NCBI GenBank assembly: GCA_012295275.1
Contig: CM022678.1
Span: 7,885,316 to 7,949,315 of the forward strand
Reading direction: 5' to 3'
Length of the DNA: 64,000 bases
Origin: Chrysomallon squamiferum
Lineage: Eukaryota; Mollusca; Gastropoda; Neomphalida; Peltospiridae
Positions 11,799 to 22,332 of the stretch are shown in pieces; within the stretch, counting starts at the first letter, position 1; every line of letters begins with the position of its first letter. The position numbers and the translations under genes are program-made. Below the pieces are notes generated by a model. The model ran no database searches and had not been told where the DNA came from. It was given only the letters and a program-made list of their open reading frames with translations.

Positions 11799-12029
11799 AG
11801 GTGAAGGTTGGCCAAGAGAGGAGTGAAACCACACATGAACATATACGAGCTGATTCTCCTGTTCAATCAGAGAACGCCAGCAAGGAAGCCCATCTGCTGC
11901 AGCTGGAAGATGGACAGAAACCAAGGAAGTCCCGCCACACTGAAGAAGACAAGCAAAAGCTCTTCCAGTTGGGATTGGGGAGTACGTCACATGTACCCGG
12001 TACACGGCTTCCTACTTGTCAGCTTGCAG
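11799..12029 (+). pseudogene. Candidate C-terminal Sec16-like exon, frameshifted
   Basis: The exon begins after AAGAGCAG and ends at a consensus donor, GCAG/GTGAGT. The first frame reads VKVGQERSETTHEHIRADSP and continues to a basic stretch, PRKSRHTEEDKQK. From about 11,955 the next frame (SKSSSSWDWGV) looks more like the lysine-rich then SSSSW/GW segment near the Sec16 C-terminus, so a small indel is likely. Both frames stay open for some distance, leaving the exact frame uncertain. Confidence 0.45.
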
Positions 12030-12289
12030 GTGAGTGCTTTCTGGAACATTTCTTGTGTTGAGGGTGACTGGTTGTCATACAAATTGTGGACAAAATACTG
12101 TTTAACAAAAGTACATCAATTAAGGTGACGGAACACCATTTAGTAAGGGTGAGAAATAAAATGCCAGAAATGGAACAACTGGCATGTCCAATTAGGATGT
12201 GTTATAAACTCACTGCCAGAATCAGGAATAAACCTTTAAATATATCACAAACTACATTACCTGGATAGAAATAAGAAATTAAAAAAAAA

Positions 12290-14560
12290 AGGTTTACAGC
12301 AAGATTCATTCACCAAGCTAGTTAATGTCATTATATGGAGGGAAAAGCAAGCTACTGGACCACACTTACCTTTAACAGAAAACCTGCCATTACAACAACT
12401 ACAACTAGCAACAGAAAGAAATGAGTTCTCATTTACTTTTGTGGACTCTGACAGAACTGGTGGCACACAACCAAATGTACACAGTGATACAACTCAAGTC
12501 ATTAGCATGCAGCTACTGCAGTGTCCATCACCATAGAAACTCCAGCCAGTCCTGATACCTCGCAAAACATGCAAACTTTCAGCAACTACATGAAGAAAAT
12601 TGTAAACAGAGCCCACAAAAATAAATAATTTCAACAAAACAACCTCCATTAACACAAAACATATCTCTCAGATGATAAACACCTAACACAGGCCTTTTCT
12701 TTCTTGTTTGTCTTAATGATGTTACATTCACCTTCACCAGTGTGTCCAGTTCACCACTGATTTAACACTAACAGCAAACACTGCAGCACTGAGTCAATGG
12801 GAAGTTCTAAATGACTTGAATTGTGACCACCACCCTACACTCACCAACTACAACAGCAAGAAAACCTCCAACAACTCAGTATTTACACCCAAATGAAATT
12901 TCACCAAAGCAGACTGGGAAGGATTCTACAAAGCATGGAAACATATTAAACTAAAAAACACAAACAAAACTGACACACATTGCACTTCACTTACCAACAT
13001 GCTAGACTCAGCTGTCACTGAACACAAACCTAAAACAAAAAACTGCACCAACAAAATATCCACTGCATGGTGAACTGAGCTTATTGGAAATAAATAAATA
13101 CAGAAGACCATAAAAAAAAAAATCAGTTAAGAATCTAAACAAAAATCAATCTACACTTGAAAAATACAAAATAATCAAATACTTTATTAGTAATACTTGG
13201 TCTTTCTAATGTAACTTGGTAAACAGGAACGATATCAACAGATTGGAAACTTGCATAAACCTTACAAATACCATTCACTACCAATCAACTACAGACCAGT
13301 TACACTAACATCACACATGTAAAACCCTCGACACACTGGTAAAACACACACTTAAACAACAACAGTTTAACAAGTAAATAACAAAACACTACAACAGTTT
13401 ACTAAATTCCATTCAATAAATAAAAAAAAAGTAATTACATAGATTACTGGTGTGCATGCAGATTTCTAAACAACCAAACACAAACAAACCTAAACAACTT
13501 GAATGACTGACTGCCTTTAAACTGAGAGATAAAGAATTCACTTAGACAGCATGTCTCCTCTTTAATAAAGTAAAAGAAAAAAAGAAAGAAAGATAACAGC
13601 AAAATAACACTAAAAATAGATAACCATTTAATAACAAAGAAAATCATTCAAATTTTTAGTAGTCACATTTGACAGCCAACTTTGGATGCCACATACAGAA
13701 GATAATCACATCTTGTAAAACTCTTACCAAGCATCACACTGCCTGACAGAATAAAACATACAACCATTAGAATAAAACATATAACTATTAAAATACAGAC
13801 AAAAACCTACACACACTAAAATACTGTATTAAAATCCACTCTCAGTAACAAACATCTCATGAACGATCTAGGCCCTTTAAAACTCACCTTTCACTACAGT
13901 CTAGTTTTAAAACTCACCTTTCACTACAATCTAGTTTTAAAACTCACCTTTCACTACAATCTAGTTTTAAAACTCACCTTTCACTACAATCTAGTTTTAA
14001 AACTCACCTTTCACTACAATCTAGTTTTTAAACTCACCTTTCACTACAGTCTAGTTTTTAAACTCACCTTTCACTACAATCTAATTTTTAAACTCACCTT
14101 TCACTACAATCTAATTTTTAAACTCACCTTTCACTACAGTCTAATTTTTAAACAACAGTCAGCCATCTTGAAATGTAGACTGGAGTGGGTGAATGTTGCA
14201 ACCAGCAAATAGTAAAGAAATAAAATAAACATTAGTTACACCTTTCATCATCAAAACCCAAACTCAGCATCAACTGCTCCACCAATCTAAACACAATCAA
14301 ATTCAAACACAAAATAAACACAATACCAAACTGTAGCTGTGGAATTTCTGAAACCATGAAACATTAATTATTTCTCTGTCCACATTTTTCCAGTGACCAC
14401 CTAATGCTACATGACACATTCAATGAATTAAAAACTGAATTTATACTTAAAAACATCTTGATAGAAAGAGTGAAAAACTGAGAGCCAAACTTTAGTTCAA
14501 ACAAATAAATAGATAAAAAATTTGACTAAATAAATTTAAAAAATTACATAAAATAGCACA
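12290..14560 (+). mobile_element. Decayed LINE, second copy of the 5'-window family
   Basis: The order of fragments follows the first copy. An endonuclease C-terminal segment lies near 12,780-12,860 (ALSQWEVLNDL, then NCDHHPTL), followed by FTKADWEGFYKAW near 12,900. The RT word NYRPVTLTSHM is near 13,288-13,320. The C-terminal Cys motif CSCGISETMKH is near 14,332-14,365 and the tail FNELKTEFIL near 14,425. Frames are broken throughout, and most of RT and RNase H are missing or unrecognisable. The stretch carries a 30-bp minisatellite at 13,876-14,152. Boundaries are approximate; the 3' tail is A-rich. Confidence 0.7.
13876..14152 (+). repeat. 30-bp minisatellite, about nine copies, inside the LINE relic
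   Basis: The unit TTTAAAACTCACCTTTCACT followed by ACAATCTAGT repeats nine times with a strict 30-base period. Few variants occur: ACAAT/ACAGT and CTAGT/CTAAT, with TTTTAA changing to TTTTTAA partway. Later copies share the CTAATTTTTA form, indicating stepwise growth from one end. The period is a multiple of three, so a ten-residue peptide repeat appears by chance; it is not called a gene. Confidence 0.9.
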
Positions 14561-15274
14561 GACACATAGGTTGAAAAAAAATAGCATACACAGTAACAAA
14601 CAAAATAAAAAGCAAATACACCAATTAAAAATAATTATATAAATTAATTAATTAAGGGATGAACTGATTCACCAGCTGATAGATTTCTAACACAGAACTT
14701 CAGAACATATTTGAAAAGTTCCACATTTTCTTGACACAAGGAAGTAAACTGGTTCTGGCTGGAGTGGGCTATTTGGAATGTGAACTTTCTGTACTTTTTC
14801 TGTAGCTTTTTCTTAAAAATAAAAATGAAAACAAAATTTAAAATAACAAACAAAAACATACTGCAATATAAAATCAATTAATCTAAGAATTAATACAATA
14901 TCCTTAAAATTATATCACTTAATATATAAAAATTACTCATTATTCAAATGAATTCTTACCCTGTGCAATAGCAGTCTGTTGACACTCCCTCCAAAGTGAA
15001 GATTTAGTTTCACATGCAGAAAGATTTTCAAATCACTCCCTTTGAATCCTGGGACTCATCTAAGCAAAATTAGTCATAATCTTGAGGAAAATGTTTCAGA
15101 AACTGAACTATCCTTTCTCTGTCTTCACATGTAAGGCTTGTGAATTAATTTTCTTCTGCCAGATTTCTTTTCTCTCTCAGAGTTACCCTATTCAGTCTGC
15201 AGTGCTGTGAGTTTGTTCTGACTAATGCTGTAAACAAGCAATCAAAAAAGATATAAACAGACACCAGTACCCCC

Positions 15275-15313
<39 letters not shown>

Positions 15314-15703
15314 TCAAATGTGCTCTATAAAAATGAAGGAGAAATTACAAATTAACTGCTGCGTAAATAGGAAAAATACTAATGAAAAAAAAAACCATAC
15401 AAATTCTCTCAGCTTCACTGGAGTGCTTTGAAGAACTCCCAGAAGTATCATATCTTTTTCAGCAGCAAAACAAACAAAAATTTGAAATCTTATAATACTT
15501 ATACAGTGGTTAATTATTTGAAATAACTGTCCTAATTCAGATGATAACATTTTTTTTTTTTTTACAAAAAATCATTTTAATGAGTCTTGTTTATCCAGAT
15601 AAAATATATTACAATTGATTTAACACTTAAAATATTCTGAATTCCAAATATAATTCTATAAGTCTCTAACATGAATAAATAATATTAATCTAGAAGAACC
15701 TAC
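14561..15703. other. AT-rich intergenic stretch with a CA microsatellite
   Basis: No coding signal was seen. A perfect (CA)n run occupies 15,275-15,312. Otherwise there are short A and T runs. Confidence 0.45.
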
Positions 15704-15937
15704 TTTTTCTATAAGTTATAAAACAAGAGCCACTGTTAATAATTTTATAGCAAATATTTATTTCACATAAAAGTTTTGTTCGTAGTTCGATAAACTGAAA
15801 GTATCGGCGTACCTTAATTTGTCAACATCTAAAATGAAATACGAAAATTCTTTATTAATTAAAATAGCCACAAAAATTTAGTCCGAGTAATACAAATCAG
15901 CTGGTAAGACATTTTCAAACAAACCTTGACAAAAATG

Positions 15938-15984
<47 letters not shown>

Positions 15985-16727
15985 TATAGTATTATAGGCT
16001 TTTATTTTTCAAAAGAAATAAAAATTAAAGGAAAGCAACGTGAAATGATAGCGAGTAATACTCAGTAAAGTTTAGCGTGTGACAAAAATAAGGAAATCAA
16101 TGACTTTCCTCTATAAAATATGCAGCCGTTCAACTTTTCTTTTTAGTATTTTTTCTTTATTTCTTTATTTTATTTTTATTTTTATTTTTATTTATTTTTT
16201 ATTCCGGGTAAGTAATCCTACCGGAATTGAAAACGAAAAACAATAGCAAATACAAGATTATAGAGTTATCTTCCATGATAACTTGTTCCGTTAACCAACC
16301 GATAATTCTTTACGTAACGCTCTAAAAGTTCGCTAAATTTGTTCGTTGGCTTCACTTTAGCCAATGAAAAGAGGAATTGAAAAGGTGAAACAATAGCAAA
16401 CAATTAGTTACAGTGTTCTGCTATGACAATGTGTTCAGTTAACCAACCGATAATTCTTTAACGTAGTGTTTATCAATAGATGTTTGCAAATAAGACAAGC
16501 CGATACGTCCAACTTATGGAACTATGGGCAATCGTTTTATGTGAAATAAATATCTGAGACACAATTATTATAAAAGTATTATCTTGTGTTATAACTTATA
16601 GAAAAAACAGGTCACCCAAATAATATTTTTTGGGGCGACTAACCATAATATTTCTAACATCCCAGTCGCCTGAACGGAACTTTGGTTGCATTTGGTGACC
16701 TGGCGACTGGCCATTTCGAGTCCTGCA
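15704..16727. mobile_element. Composite foldback element related to the hairpin-headed repeat
   Basis: The left arm (15,704-15,835, TTTCTATAAGTTATAAAACA... GTTCGATAAACTG) is repeated in inverted orientation at about 16,480-16,605. The right arm continues into the inverted hairpin head of the dispersed family (CATCCCAGTCGCC... GGCGACTGGCCATTTCGAG) to 16,727, while the left arm lacks the head. Inside lie an (AAT)n microsatellite at 15,939-15,983 and a direct duplication of about 100 bp (16,221-16,323 and 16,372-16,465, sharing GTTAACCAACCGATAATTCT). No open frame is present. Probably two family copies in opposite orientation, or a long non-autonomous relative. Confidence 0.65.
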
Positions 16728-16819
16728 TAATTATCTCTCATATTAAGAAATGTGTCTGTAATATAAATTGTTATTTTAATACTGTTAAAATATTTCAGTC
16801 AGATGATGTGAGTAATTGA

Positions 16820-17095
16820 TTATCAGAAAAATGTCCACAGCTATTGGATTCAAAAGATATAGTGACTACTGAACTACCACATGTAACATCTACTGTAACA
16901 TTGTCAGATACCCAGTCTGATGATCTTCCAGACGACACAGAACGAAGACCACACTGTCATAGACCACACTGTCGTAGACCACACTGTCGTAGACCACACT
17001 GTCATAGACCACACTGTCATAGACCACACTGTAACACAGCATTAAATCCTCGTAAACATCTCCCCGATAATGAGAACCAGTTTTGTAAACTGTAA
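16820..17095 (+). CDS. Candidate terminal exon with RPHC repeats, function unknown
   Basis: An open frame of 91 codons ends at a stop at 17,093-17,095. It has coding character (KCPQLLDSKDIVTTELPHV, then SDTQSDDLPDDTE) followed by six tandem five-residue units, R-P-H-C with R/H between, from a 15-bp DNA repeat at about 16,948-17,032. A polyadenylation signal AATAAA lies near 17,225, about 130 bp after the stop. A possible acceptor (ATATTTCAG) ends at 16,798 but its frame runs into a stop, so the 5' border is unknown. The Cys/His repeat resembles a metal-binding peptide, but a minisatellite in non-coding DNA is equally possible. Confidence 0.35.
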   Translation, partial: LSEKCPQLLDSKDIVTTELPHVTSTVTLSDTQSDDLPDDTERRPHCHRPHCRRPHCRRPHCHRPHCHRPHCNTALNPRKHLPDNENQFCKL

Positions 17096-17224
17096 GTGAG
17101 AATGTTGATCATTTCTCCCCTTCCATTTACTTGTGGTCCTTTTATTGAGACAGAGCAGGATGTGAATATATATATATATATATATATTTGTTGTCTGTGT
17201 TTGTGTGTTATTATCTTTGGAAAC

Positions 17225-17230
17225 AATAAA
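17225..17230 (+). promoter_or_regulatory. Possible polyadenylation signal
   Basis: AATAAA follows the stop of the RPHC frame by about 130 bases, after a TA-dinucleotide run at 17,168-17,188. In AT-rich DNA such a hexamer is often accidental. Confidence 0.3.
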
Positions 17231-17954
17231 CGTTGTGAGCTGATATTATTCTATTCTTAAAAATAATATTTAAGCGCATTTTAGTTATTTTCTCACAATA
17301 GTCTTAGAATGACAGAAGACACTCAGAACAGTTCTAATGAAACTAGGAGAATAGCGTCAAACATGTAGGAAGCTTCCGTTTTTCAGACAAAAATTAATTA
17401 AAAAAAAAAAATTAGTGTTATTCTAGTTGTTAGCTGTTGACAAAGGGTGTACTTTATGGTGTCTGCTTCATTGTTATATAGATGATTACTGGTGGAGCAG
17501 TTATATTAATATCTAATGTAATAAGAGAACTTCAGGTATAATAAGAAATGTAAAGTGTATTACACTATACAACTTGCGCTGATGTACACCTTTTAATGAA
17601 TGTAAGGTTATATAGATTATTACAGATTATATCCTGATATAAATATACGATATTAATAAAATATGAGATAAACATTTCTCAACATACTTAACCTACAAAC
17701 TGTAAATATCACTGATCATAATTAATTCTCATCTTTTTCTTTTTATAAGTAATTAAGCGGTTTATTTTCATAACGCCATGTAGAATTATCATTTATAACT
17801 GTCAGTAATGTCTAACAGATTACTTGTATCAATATTTTCTGCAGTGTTCCACGTACAGTAAAATTACACCTTTCTATTATACGATTTAGAATTAGCAAAG
17901 TAAAACGTTACGTTTAATAAAACGGACACTTCATAGCGGTATCTGAAGTTAGTT

Positions 17955-18075
17955 GTTCTGCTGTGTTTGTGTTTCAGTGAAACATGTTCTGCTGTGTTTG
18001 TGTTTCAGTGAAACAGAAACATGTTCAAAATAAACATGTTCTGCTGTGTTTGTGTTTCAGTGAAACATGTTCTGG
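17955..18075 (+). repeat. Three copies of a 31-bp repeat with an internal hairpin
   Basis: The word GTTCTGCTGTGTTTGTGTTT is followed by CAGTGAAACAT. It occurs at 17,955, 17,986 and 18,038, the last two separated by a short GAAACATGTTCAAAATAAACAT insert. Each unit contains the short palindrome GTTTCAGTGAAAC. Confidence 0.85.
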
Positions 18076-18836
18076 CAAGTTATAACCTAATTCCTCATTT
18101 CTTTTCTTTCAACACAGAAACATGCTAATCTTTAGTGATGATCTATGAGTAACTCTCTAAATAACAACAACAACAACGACAACAGGAATAATAGTAATTT
18201 TAAAAAAGAACAGTTTTTTATACAACTAATATTTACTATTATTCAGTTAACAAACATATTTACTATTATTCAGTTAACAAACATGTTTGAGTTGTCTGTA
18301 GAAAGATGGAAAAGATAACGTAAATGACATTTCAGTTTTCATGTTATTACAGGTAGCCATGGTTACAGTACATCCCTGCGGTCATGAATCATCTAATCTA
18401 CTGACAGACATTGAAAATGAATATTGCTTGACTGATAAGACCAAATATATATATTTAAAGCAATCAAAACCGTAATTTTAATAATACAAAGAAAATATTG
18501 TTGCAAATCAGACATGTGTGCTTGTTCAGCAATAATATATATATATATATTTATTTATCTTTGTAAGGAACCATATTTTGTCTCTTGACAGTAACTCCAA
18601 GACTTTTAAAAAAAAAAAATCAATAATGTTGAAAAAATATTTAAAACTGAAAAATCTCTCTGGTGCTAGATGTTAAAGGGAGGGAAGTCATCAGAATGGG
18701 GAGTTAGAAAATCATCTTAACAAGATTTTTCTGTTTTACGTTACAGTGTTGACTTTACCTTATCACCGTCCTCAAACTGAGACCCTTAACCATTGTGACA
18801 CAAATGTACCTCAAGGTCATTTGCTCACGGAAACAA

Positions 18837-18838
<2 letters not shown>

Positions 18839-18904
<66 letters not shown>
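18839..18904 (+). repeat. (GT)n microsatellite
   Basis: About 33 uninterrupted GT units. Confidence 0.98.
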
Positions 18905-18906
<2 letters not shown>

Positions 18907-19276
18907 CAGTTATTTTTGGTGAAAAGATGGACCTATCTGTATTGCTCAAAACATTTCTAAAGATTTCATAATTTCAACTTGCAATTAAAATGGCTGTAAA
19001 ATTATTCAGGAACGTTCAGTAATTAAATATTTAAATAAAAAATATTTTTATGAAATGTCTTTGTTATTTTTATATAATATCTATATAATATATATATTTT
19101 TATATTATATCTATATTATGTCTATATAGATATATATAACTTCATAACTTAGTGGTGAAAGCATTAATAAGCTCTTGACATGATTATATCTATATATATA
19201 ATGTATATTAGTAATAAGAAGAGAAATTAGATTGTAGGATAAGAAGAATGTATGTTTTGTATATAATTATATATTG

Positions 19277-19465
19277 TTAGTCATTGTATAACTTGCTGAT
19301 CAGACAGACTCCACACCTTTGTGTTGGATCATCGAATATTTCGTCCTCTTCATTAGAGTCGTAAGTGCAGCTTCGTTCACAGCCCCCGCTACTCCCCGTG
19401 GAGCCGATTCGTCCATCTTCAGCTGTTTCGCGCGCTAACTGAGATCTCTCAGCACATTTTATCAT
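19277..19465 (-). CDS. Candidate first exon, function unknown
   Basis: On the - strand a GC-richer open frame of 62 codons starts at 19,465 (MIKCAERSQLARETAEDGRI) and continues acidic (NEEDEIFDDPTQ). A second frame starting at an ATG with a better context (GAAGATGG, about 19,416) reads MDESAPRGVAGAVNEAAL for 38 codons. A weak donor (AAAG/GTGTGG) near 19,325 would end either. A CRE palindrome and a CCAAT box lie just upstream. Together these suggest a promoter and first exon, but I recognise neither product. Confidence 0.3.
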   Translation of the reverse strand: MIKCAERSQLARETAEDGRIGSTGSSGGCERSCTYDSNEEDEIFDDPTQRCGVCLISKLYND

Positions 19466-19466
19466 T

Positions 19467-19484
19467 TGACGTCAGTCTTCCAAT
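19467..19484 (-). promoter_or_regulatory. CRE palindrome and CCAAT box upstream of the - strand frame
   Basis: TGACGTCA, the full cAMP-response element, is at 19,467-19,474, and CCAAT (ATTGG on the - strand) is at 19,480-19,484. They lie 2-20 bases upstream of the first ATG, so a start of transcription here would favour the inner ATG. The local region is richer in CpG than its surroundings. Confidence 0.35.
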
Positions 19485-20907
19485 ACGAGGCGCAAGCGTT
19501 TAAAAAAAAAAAAAAAACACGCGTTCACCTGCTGATAAGATTTAATGTAAAAAATAACTCCGCCTTCCTCTCAGTTTTCATTTGATGTTTTAGTCAAAGC
19601 GTTCTTGTTGGCGGATTCGCGATTTACTAAAGAAATGTAGTGATTAAGAATGAACCGTTATTATATATACTGTTCAAAAAAAAAGTAGGGAACTCTTATA
19701 ATGATTTTACAATTGCCAAACTTGTAATGTAAGTTAACTATGGGGAATGGCAATAAATGTTATGAAAATAGTTAATTAAATGAACGATCGGAACGAATGA
19801 CTAGAAACAAAATGATAAAAACTGTATCATCAAAACAATGAAGACAAAAAATAAATAAATAAAATAAAATAAAATTTACAGAAATAATTTTACATAGTGA
19901 TTAAACACATTCCTGAAAAAAGTCAAAGTCCAGAATGACGCCCCCCCACACACACACACCGCCTGCCGTACACGTGTTCTTTGTAACGCACGTGCGACGT
20001 ATGGAATATGAAAACGTATTCAAAATTAATATTTTTCACGTTTCACCGACATTTTTTGAAGAGTATATTTAAATGAAAAACGTTTTCACGTCTGCTACTT
20101 GATAATCTTGTCAGTCGTGTTGAATTGTACTGAGTTTGTTCTATCTGCAGTGAAAACATTAATATGCAGATTCACATGCGTGCATGTAGCATTCACTATC
20201 ACATGCACAGAAACGCAAACACACACACACACAAGACACACAAACACACAAACACACACACATAAAGAATAATAATAAGACAAGAAGAAGAATAACGAAT
20301 AGATTCTCTTCAAGGTCATCGAGGAAAGTGTTAGTTACGTAGCCCAGTGTTAATATTGTATTTTTTATTAACTGAAATCTAATAAAATCTTAAATTCGTT
20401 AAGCTACTTGTCTCCCTCTCTCCCTCTCTTCATCACTGTTTTTTGGAATGAACTACTTTAGTTTATTCTTTTAATCCAAAAATAAATAGCTTACTAAATA
20501 AAATAAAATAACAACAGATAAAAAGTAATCACGTGAAGATATAAAATGTATTACGTAATTGGACAGTGATACATTTTCTCAAAGTATTAAAGTGTTTCAC
20601 TGTCCATAGAAGACGCAAGAAACAAAGTTATATTTTGTTAGCGCCAAATCAATCTTAGCACATTGTTTAAATTACGCATTAAACACGCATAACGCAAACG
20701 GAAATGAAGACTATCGAACAAAACAACAACAATCTCGTAATAAATATTTTACTATATATATATATATACATATATATATATAAAATGATTCATCGATCAT
20801 TCATTCATCGATGAAAGAGTGAGTCACGTTTCACACAACACGTTTCACAAACACAAATGCACACTGAACTGAACTGAACTGAACGTTACTTACACTCAGG
20901 TCGTAGA
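19485..20907. other. Intergenic stretch, locally CpG-containing
   Basis: No gene was recognised. A CpG-richer part at 19,600-20,090 holds CACGTG-type and ACGTGCGACGT words. CA-rich runs lie at 20,216-20,262, a TA run near 20,755-20,782, and GAACT repeats near 20,865-20,884. Confidence 0.4.
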
Positions 20908-21520
20908 CTACATAATAATAAAACACATACAACATATCAATAAATCAACCTGCGGTTTTGAAAAAAGGTTCATGATTAGATTACAGAAAATGTAACGTTT
21001 TTTTTTTTTAAGAACACCAGCTATTTTGAGAGTTAAATAATTTACAAAACTTATAAATACTTGGTTCAGATTGACCGAAAAACGGTTACTTTGCTTCTTA
21101 AAAAAAACAAAAAAAAAACTTACATGTAAATATATAGTGAAACTCATTTCCGATGTCATAGTTATTACACAATGGACATATTCTATTTTCCAATGATTTT
21201 TCCATTTTCCCGTTTCAATAGGAAGATTATGATTTGGAAGTTTAAACCGCAACAGTGGGTAGCAGTATTTTCTCTCTGTAAGTTTGAAATATGTATGGAA
21301 TGTAAAAAATGTGTTTAAATTGTCTATAATGTGAAGCTTTGTACGAATACACTGACAGAAATACACTAATGTCCTGATCTGTCCAATCACAGTAAGACCA
21401 GCCCTGTCTCTTATTTCCTACTGACAACACAACAGATTCAACAATTCCACCAACTCTTGACCACTGGTCATCCTGGCCAGCAGTGACTTAGATTGCGGCC
21501 GACAAGAGCATCTGCCAGAT
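20908..21520 (-). mobile_element. LINE 3' fragment (C-terminal region of an RT protein)
   Basis: A - strand frame of 160 codons begins at 21,390. Its middle reads LLRFKLPNHNLPIETGKWKN, close to the L-x-R-F-R-x-S-N/S-H-x-L-x-I-E-x-G-R pattern that precedes the Cys/His motif at the C-terminus of many LINE RT proteins. The expected C-x-x-C...H motif after it is largely lost. A second overlapping frame (21,242-21,430; WTDQDISVFLSV) suggests a frameshift further upstream. I read this as a decayed LINE tail of a different family from the copies at 1 and 12.3 kb, not a host gene. Confidence 0.55.
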
Positions 21521-22332
21521 CGAGAAAATAGTGACATTCAAGTGATGTACTGATCTGATGCTGCAACATCTGATATTTGATTAAGATTCTGCTCCAACAA
21601 GATTAGATGGAAGAAGATTAAGCAATAACACTTATGCAGTGAAGCAAAATCGAAACAGTATAATTAAAAATGTGTGTAGACAGGAAAGAATACATATCTG
21701 CTGTTACTGTTATGTATTTCCAGTGAAAGTCTGTACACACACAAATATTTTATTGAATACGTATAATTACAAAATAATCCAGGCGATCTCTGTTGCCGTA
21801 TTCTGTGACCAGAGTCTGAAGCCGCTGGATGGTGTCTCTGTAGACGTGTCGCTGTGGGGTGGGGCTTCTCTGGCAAGTATCTGGTGCAGGGTTACAGAGT
21901 TGATGGATTGTTCTGTTTTTCACAACATCCAGAAACAGCCAGGTATTTGGATGACGACTGTAGTTTGTTGACATGAACTTTGGAACAACACGCGGCTCTA
22001 ATAGTTAAGTTTGTTGATAAACAAACAAAATAAGAAAAGTTTATTCTTTTTCATTATTCTCAAATTTAAGCGCTGTTTGGCCGCTTCAGAAACCTTGTTA
22101 ACGACTCAGACTGTACGAATGTCATTTGACAATTAAAACAGGTAGGCAGGGGGGATTTTCACAGGGGGGAAATTACCTATGGAAAATCGTGAGGGGAATG
22201 ATCGGGGGAATATCCGGGGGAAATATGTATGTATGTACGTATGTATATATATATACATACATACACACACACATAGATATACATACATACATCTTTAATT
22301 GTTTTATCCGTGCTATGTAGTAACTAACATGC
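21521..22332. other. Unassigned stretch with a GC-richer patch
   Basis: The patch at about 21,750-21,975 is open in several frames on both strands (- frame with HQLCNPAPDTCQRSPTPQRH). It may be a transposase or LINE fragment, but no catalytic motif was seen. Further on, 22,220-22,290 is an ATGT/ATAC simple repeat. Confidence 0.3.

Larger units (their letters stand above)
3804..12029 (+). pseudogene. Sec16-like gene remnant (COPII / ER exit site scaffold), multi-exon, broken
   Basis: Sec16 is a large peripheral protein that organises COPII budding sites on the ER. The assignment rests on two exons (8,145-8,198 and 8,463-8,540) whose joined product resembles the end of the Sec16 central helical domain, with the key words RLAEYGFPQE and ALHYCEV, followed by an exon reading IANRLKFYDN as expected after them. 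These junctions are all phase 0 with GT/AG borders. Downstream exons encode Q/S/T-rich and then basic, SSSSW-containing sequence, as in Sec16 C-terminal regions. Frame breaks near 4,040-4,128, 9,274-9,310 and 11,960, a stop in the 9,239 exon, and absence of most helical-domain exons between 5,857 and 8,144 argue for a dead or partial copy. Sequencing indels or a divergent paralogue are alternatives. Outer exon membership is inferred from position. Confidence 0.6.
17231..19276. other. AT-rich intergenic stretch with small tandem repeats
   Basis: No gene was recognised. It contains a threefold repeat at 17,955-18,075, a 26-bp direct duplication near 18,226-18,283 (TTTACTATTATTCAGTTAAC), a long GT microsatellite at 18,839-18,904 and TATA-rich runs near 19,070-19,200. 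Confidence 0.5.

Noticed and set aside
18755-18949. Threonine-histidine repeat protein on the - strand
   Set aside because: It is simply the translation of the GT microsatellite; the same applies to 26,313-26,552 and 27,535-27,732.
20908-21390. 160-codon - strand frame as a host protein
   Set aside because: Its centre matches the conserved C-terminal pattern of LINE reverse-transcriptase proteins and the ends are low-complexity.
21639-21975. Overlapping frames on both strands as a gene or transposase
   Set aside because: No motif, splice context or consistent frame could be established.
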